A stretch of 64,000 nucleotides of DNA from Tepidanaerobacteraceae bacterium (GTDB taxonomy: Bacteria; Bacillota; Thermosediminibacteria; Thermosediminibacterales; Tepidanaerobacteraceae). How positions within the stretch are numbered: position 1 is the stretch's first letter; every line of letters begins with the position of its first letter. The position numbers and the translations under genes were made by a program. The stretch lies in contig JANLFP010000003.1 in assembly GCA_024655905.1 (NCBI GenBank), positions 290,028 through 354,027 on the forward strand, given 5' to 3'. Below the pieces are notes generated by a model, which saw only the letters and a list, made by a program, of their open reading frames with translations, did no database searches and had not been told where the DNA came from. This document shows, in pieces, positions 60,187 to 64,000 of this stretch.

Positions 60187-63100
60187 ATGTACAATCTCAA
60201 GCGCATGAAAAAAGTGCTTGCTATTCTGACCGTTTTTGTATTTGTGGCCGGAATAATGGGCACAGGAGCTCCAGCGGTAGCAAAGGCTGCAAGCGATGAT
60301 AAAAGCAGCAGTTCAAGCTCCATCGATGTGGTAAAACTCACATCTGACATCACTGACAAGGATACAAAAGATGCCGTATTGAGACTTGCAGCATTCGGAA
60401 TTATTAACGGCATGGAGGATGGAAAATATCATCCCGATGATGTAGTGACTAGAGAACAGTTTGCAAAAATATTGGTTACTTCACTGAAGATGGACAATGC
60501 AGCAAAAGCTGCCACGGGCCGCAGCAGCTTTAAAGATGTGGAGCCCAGCAGGTGGTCAGCGGGATACATAAACGTGGCTGCTGGCCAAGGTCTGATAAAA
60601 GGCTATCCCGACGGGACTTTCCGACCTTCAAATCAAGTAAGCTACGCAGAAGCGGTCACCATGTTGGTAAGAGCTCTGGGCTACACAGATTCCTTCCTTA
60701 CCGGCTCCTGGCCCGGCAACTACCTGGCAAAAGCCGCTGAAAAAGAAATCACCAAATACGTTAAATTCGATAATGTTTCCGGCGGTGCCAACAGAGGCGA
60801 TGTTGCCATCCTGGTGAACAACACACTGGACGCCAAAGTCGTAAAAGTCGATACTTATGAAGCCAGCGGCACAAAATATTACGAGTCCGATAAGACGCTG
60901 CTGGAAGATAAACTGAATATAACTAAGTATGAAAATACTAGGATTATCGCTGATAGGAGAATCGACGACGGCCTTGATGAAGACGAGATAAGAGTAAAAT
61001 TCCTGAAGGATTCCGAAGACGAAAAATATGATGAAGGCGAAGAAAGAGAGTTTGATCTGATCTACGGATTGAACGTTGATAGTGTCATCGGCGAAGAAGC
61101 AACCATTTATTTAAATGACGATGATGAAGTTGTTTATGCCGAGAGGGAATATGACGACAATCCATACTTCGATTACATCGAAGGCGTTATTATGGATAGT
61201 GACAACAAGACCGTCGACAAGGTCAGCCTAGTAAAAGCCGATGACGATTATGCCTTTGATAAAGATGCCGTAATTTATATGATGGACGGTGAAGATTATA
61301 AGACAGTTGAATACGATGAAATCACCGATACCAGCAAACTTTTGGGCAAAGTAGGAAAATTCGTCATAAAGAACAACAAGATAGTATGGGCAGAAATTAT
61401 GTCTTCCGATGAGACACAGCCATGGATGGTCGTAACCAAGAATGATGACGGAATGCTTTATGGTATAGTTGCCGACGACGATGAATATGACATCGATCTC
61501 CGGGAAGGCGAGGATTACGACGGCGTTATAGTCCTTGACAAAGAAGGCAACAAACTTAGCGTAGACGACATTGAAGAAGGTAATGTCGTATACATCCAGA
61601 AACAGGATATCGGCGGCGATGACTATGCAGTAGTAAGGGTAGTAAAGGGCAACATCGTTGAAGGTAAACTCGACAGTGTAAAAGATGATAGAATTAGTAT
61701 AGATGGAAAAGAAATCAAAGTTACCAAGTACAGTGATTCTAGTGGAAAAGTATATGAAGCATATTATAGTGTGAACGACGGAGAAGATATCAGCCAATAT
61801 ATCTTGGATAATTCGGATGTTTCGGATGACATGGAAGACGCCGATGAAGAAAATATAGTTGCTTATACAGATGCAGTAGGTAGGATAGCTTACTTTGTAA
61901 CAAAAGCGGAAGCTACTTCCGGGTACAAGTACGGTATTGTTACAAAGGTATATGCTGACCACGACAAAGTGAAGATATATACTGTAACAAATGACGGAAC
62001 GGGCGACGAGATAACCTATAACATGGAAGAAGACAGTGATTTAGAAGATAGCGGTGCTTACGCCCTCAATAAATACGGGCAAAAGACGGAAGAGACAGCT
62101 ACGGTGAAAGATGGTTCCATTGTCAAATTCAAACTCAATAAAGACGGAGACATCGCTGAAGATGAAATCTATGTAATGCCAGAGCAGTATGTGTGGAGGA
62201 TTAACTCCAAAGACGATTTCGGCGAAGACTATCTGCCAAAAGCATACCTATATAGTGGTTATGAATATGATGCTGATGATACAGATGATACAGGAGCATA
62301 TATTAAACCTAAAGATGGTGCAACCTCTACAACTTATACATTCTCCGTTGATGACGATGTAGTTATAATCGATGCTGAAACATATAAATTCAAAGATAAC
62401 TCACTTAAACCAACGTGGGGTGATGTAGACGACGACTTCTCCGTGGCGAAGTGGGAGGAACTAAAAGAAGCCAACGGCATCGACGGCTACTTCTACGTAT
62501 TTGCCGACGATGACAATGTGACTGATGCCAAAGCTGTAGTTTTCATTGGCCAAGGCTCCGGCGCTGCTGCTAATGATGAGATGGGTATCTACGTCATCGA
62601 CACCTGGGAGAAAGGTGGAGACAGGTATGTAAAATATCAGTCTTACGACAGCAATGTGGAAGAAAGAGAACTTGACGAAAAAGACATGCTCTATGCAGGC
62701 GATGAGCATCCATACATCGGCAAAGTAAAATCCGATGGCACACTTGAAATAATTGAACCGGGCAAATCGGAAGACGATTTTGACGTATACTATGGAAAGG
62801 TTAAAGACAGAGATGCTTCAAGCCTTGAAGTAGGCCCAGTAGTTAAAGTAGAAGGCCTTGACGACAAAAATAATTTCGTACCCGGTGAAAAATCCGAGGA
62901 TGAAACATTCAAGATTTCCAGCAAGACTGTTGTCTACGAAGAAGACAACAAGAAGTCCACATCTAACATCAGAAAAGACGACATAGTAATCTTTGTGGTA
63001 GAAAAAGGCACCAACGTCAGGGCAATTGAAAGGCTGATTGACAACGAGAAAGCCAAGTTTGAGAATATGATAAACAATACTTCAGGAACTACTCCGCAAC

Positions 63101-63498
63101 CAGAAACTGGTAATATAACATTTGATATAAATGGTGAAAGTTATTTAGCAACAGCAGATGTTGTAAAAGATGATACTGTCATTGTATCGGTATATGCAAA
63201 TAATTTCAGTCCAAGTACGTGGGCTGATGGCTTGACAATAGCAGATAAACCAATTATCGATAAAACACTTATAAAAGTTGACGGAAAAACTCCATTAAGT
63301 ATTGCATATCCGACATTTGACGGAAATACCGGTGTAGTAAAGTTTTTTGCGATATTTGATACAAATGTTGCAATAGGTCAAAATATAGAGATTGGGGATA
63401 AAGCAATTGCATTGCCTGCAAAAGATAATTCAGGTACAATTGTGAAAAAAGCATATAACAAGGCAGCGACATTAGAGATTGAATTATTAGCACCATAA
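60187..63498 (+). CDS. S-layer protein with N-terminal SLH domains (paralogue 2)
   Basis: Very acidic 1103-residue surface protein. ATG at 60187 behind AAAAGGAGG. Signal peptide ~1-36 (ending AVAKAASD), a first SLH-like domain (NGMEDGKYHPDDVVTREQF), a clear second (KGYPDGTFRPSNQVSYAEAV) and a degenerate third (GGANRGDVAILVNNTLD), to ~residue 215. The rest is a long Asp/Glu/Tyr/Val-rich strand region. The shared ESDKTLLEDKLNITK-type segment and SLH layout show it is a paralogue of the gene at 16609. Strong promoter and terminator suggest high, possibly alternative, expression. Confidence 0.92.
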   Translation: MYNLKRMKKVLAILTVFVFVAGIMGTGAPAVAKAASDDKSSSSSSIDVVKLTSDITDKDTKDAVLRLAAFGIINGMEDGKYHPDDVVTREQFAKILVTSLKMDNAAKAATGRSSFKDVEPSRWSAGYINVAAGQGLIKGYPDGTFRPSNQVSYAEAVTMLVRALGYTDSFLTGSWPGNYLAKAAEKEITKYVKFDNVSGGANRGDVAILVNNTLDAKVVKVDTYEASGTKYYESDKTLLEDKLNITKYENTRIIADRRIDDGLDEDEIRVKFLKDSEDEKYDEGEEREFDLIYGLNVDSVIGEEATIYLNDDDEVVYAEREYDDNPYFDYIEGVIMDSDNKTVDKVSLVKADDDYAFDKDAVIYMMDGEDYKTVEYDEITDTSKLLGKVGKFVIKNNKIVWAEIMSSDETQPWMVVTKNDDGMLYGIVADDDEYDIDLREGEDYDGVIVLDKEGNKLSVDDIEEGNVVYIQKQDIGGDDYAVVRVVKGNIVEGKLDSVKDDRISIDGKEIKVTKYSDSSGKVYEAYYSVNDGEDISQYILDNSDVSDDMEDADEENIVAYTDAVGRIAYFVTKAEATSGYKYGIVTKVYADHDKVKIYTVTNDGTGDEITYNMEEDSDLEDSGAYALNKYGQKTEETATVKDGSIVKFKLNKDGDIAEDEIYVMPEQYVWRINSKDDFGEDYLPKAYLYSGYEYDADDTDDTGAYIKPKDGATSTTYTFSVDDDVVIIDAETYKFKDNSLKPTWGDVDDDFSVAKWEELKEANGIDGYFYVFADDDNVTDAKAVVFIGQGSGAAANDEMGIYVIDTWEKGGDRYVKYQSYDSNVEERELDEKDMLYAGDEHPYIGKVKSDGTLEIIEPGKSEDDFDVYYGKVKDRDASSLEVGPVVKVEGLDDKNNFVPGEKSEDETFKISSKTVVYEEDNKKSTSNIRKDDIVIFVVEKGTNVRAIERLIDNEKAKFENMINNTSGTTPQPETGNITFDINGESYLATADVVKDDTVIVSVYANNFSPSTWADGLTIADKPIIDKTLIKVDGKTPLSIAYPTFDGNTGVVKFFAIFDTNVAIGQNIEIGDKAIALPAKDNSGTIVKKAYNKAATLEIELLAP

Positions 63499-63521
63499 GA
63501 AAAATATAATAATAAAAAATA

Positions 63522-63557
63522 AAAAAAAGGCCAGCAGCTTTACCGCTGGCCTTTTTT
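63522..63557 (+). terminator. strong terminator after S-layer gene 2
   Basis: AAAAAAGGCCAGC and GCTGGCCTTTTTT form a long stem with a ten-base loop and T6. Confidence 0.95.
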
Positions 63558-63560
63558 GGT

Positions 63561-63591
63561 GCGACACAGGGACGGTTCTAAAATTGTCGCA
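63561..63591. repeat. GGGGACGGTTC-family repeat, GCGACA-arm type
   Basis: GCGACACA-GGGACGGTTC-TAAAATTGTCGC: outer GCGACA and TGTCGC pair. One G fewer in the core than the other copies. Confidence 0.75.
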
Positions 63592-63624
63592 TTTTCAACA
63601 GATTATTTGACAACTTTTCATCTA

Positions 63625-63673
63625 AAACACTTGAGTCAATTTGGCAATCCATTGACTCAAGTGTATGTTTTTT
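63625..63673 (+). terminator. long hairpin with T-run
   Basis: ACACTTGAGTCAAT and ATTGACTCAAGTGT pair perfectly over 14 bases around a ten-base loop, followed by ATGTTTTTTAG. The TTGAGTCA arms resemble those of the repeat at 51824, so it may be a related element that works as a terminator. Confidence 0.65.
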
Positions 63674-63731
63674 AGAGGTAAATACAAAAAAGCAATATAA
63701 CAAGAATAGATTTTAGCAGATAAAACAAAAC

Positions 63732-63761
63732 TTACAATTCAGTTGAAAAACATGATATAAT
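63732..63761 (+). promoter_or_regulatory. candidate promoter for the last gene
   Basis: TTACAA, 18 bases, TATAAT, about 60 bases ahead of the partial frame at 63823. Confidence 0.5.
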
Positions 63762-63822
63762 AATCCCGTAAGCGAAGTTGATATATAGATACCGCTAGCA
63801 ATAAGGATATAATGGATCTCAC

Positions 63823-64000
63823 ATGATAATGGCATCAGTGGTGGGGCTTGCAGAAAAATATGTAATACCCTATGATTTGAAAGGTAAAATAACAGGCATG
63901 AATGATGAAAAGAGTCTTGATAGCCTGCTTATAGCCGTAATCAGAACCAATTCGATAGATGAATCATATAAAAAGATCAAGGAATACAATAAAGCATTTG
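63823..64000 (+). CDS. unknown protein, 3' end beyond window
   Basis: Open frame from ATG 63823 (or 63829) to the window end, 59 codons: MASVVGLAEKYVIPYDLKGK then ITGMNDEKSLDSLLIAVIRT. An AAGGAT lies rather far upstream (15 bases). A stop precedes the start in frame. I do not recognise the family. A -10 box lies about 60 bases upstream, so it could be the first gene of a new transcript. Confidence 0.5.
   Translation, partial: MIMASVVGLAEKYVIPYDLKGKITGMNDEKSLDSLLIAVIRTNSIDESYKKIKEYNKAF

Noticed and set aside
61228..61962. 244-codon antisense frame in S-layer gene 2
   Set aside because: Produced by the biased Asp/Tyr/Val codons of the sense gene; it has no SD or motif.

Overview
The window reads as chromosomal DNA of an anaerobic, endospore-forming Firmicute of the Clostridia type. 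The evidence is a bofA and spo0E-like pair, a four-subunit pyruvate:ferredoxin oxidoreductase, a B12-dependent class II ribonucleotide reductase, MurT/GatD, a Bacillus-type SRP RNA, the dnaX-ybaB-recR-yaaL-bofA gene order, large SLH-domain S-layer proteins and many TTG/GTG starts with strong Shine-Dalgarno (SD) sequences. The species cannot be named from the sequence alone.

Layout. 1-5.5 kb: a SipW-type signal peptidase (cut by the window edge), two TasA/camelysin-like fibre proteins, a TasA-like protein with three C-terminal SLH domains, and a coiled-coil protein with a Pro/Gly/Gln-rich tail; together they look like a secreted fibre and its cell-wall anchor. 5.6-16 kb: pyrG, a short chemoreceptor, a FemAB-like transferase, a Lon-like protease broken by one base, a PIN-domain gene pair, a YgiT-type zinc-finger protein, sppA and a Yip1-like membrane protein. 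16-22 kb: a major S-layer gene with a strong promoter and a long leader, then murT-gatD. 22-29 kb: an accessory island with Rpn nuclease, MNT-HEPN, MazEF and DUF4160/DUF2442 pairs, several partial duplications, and miniature elements that carry the start of a REP-associated (RAYT) transposase. 29-38 kb: MATE exporter, a MarR-TolC-HlyD-ABC2-ABC2 operon without an ATPase gene, and an MFS exporter. 38-45 kb: six tRNA genes (four different serine acceptors) with tadA among them, SRP RNA, dnaX, ybaB, recR, an XRE regulator, a Spo0E-like protein, a diguanylate cyclase, yaaL and bofA. 45-52 kb: the por operon, a patatin, small unannotated genes, a DUF4015 lipoprotein, a zinc-ribbon protein and perR. 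52-59 kb: nrdJ interrupted by an intein, a DapA-like lyase and a CoA-disulfide-reductase-like flavoprotein. 59-64 kb: TetR regulator, a truncated TetR-like gene, and a second acidic S-layer paralogue.

How parts fit. Cell-surface functions dominate (TasA fibres, two S-layer paralogues, lipid II amidation, FemAB). The two S-layer genes share promoter type, a long leader and two short leader motifs. Points that most deserve a check are: the dnaX A10 run that puts the family-typical C-terminus in the -1 frame; the nrdJ intein that sits directly before the catalytic cysteine and ends in Gln; the shared S-layer leader motif; the repeat family with constant GGGGACGGTTC core and changing stem arms; and small genes with strong signals near 49.5-49.9 kb.
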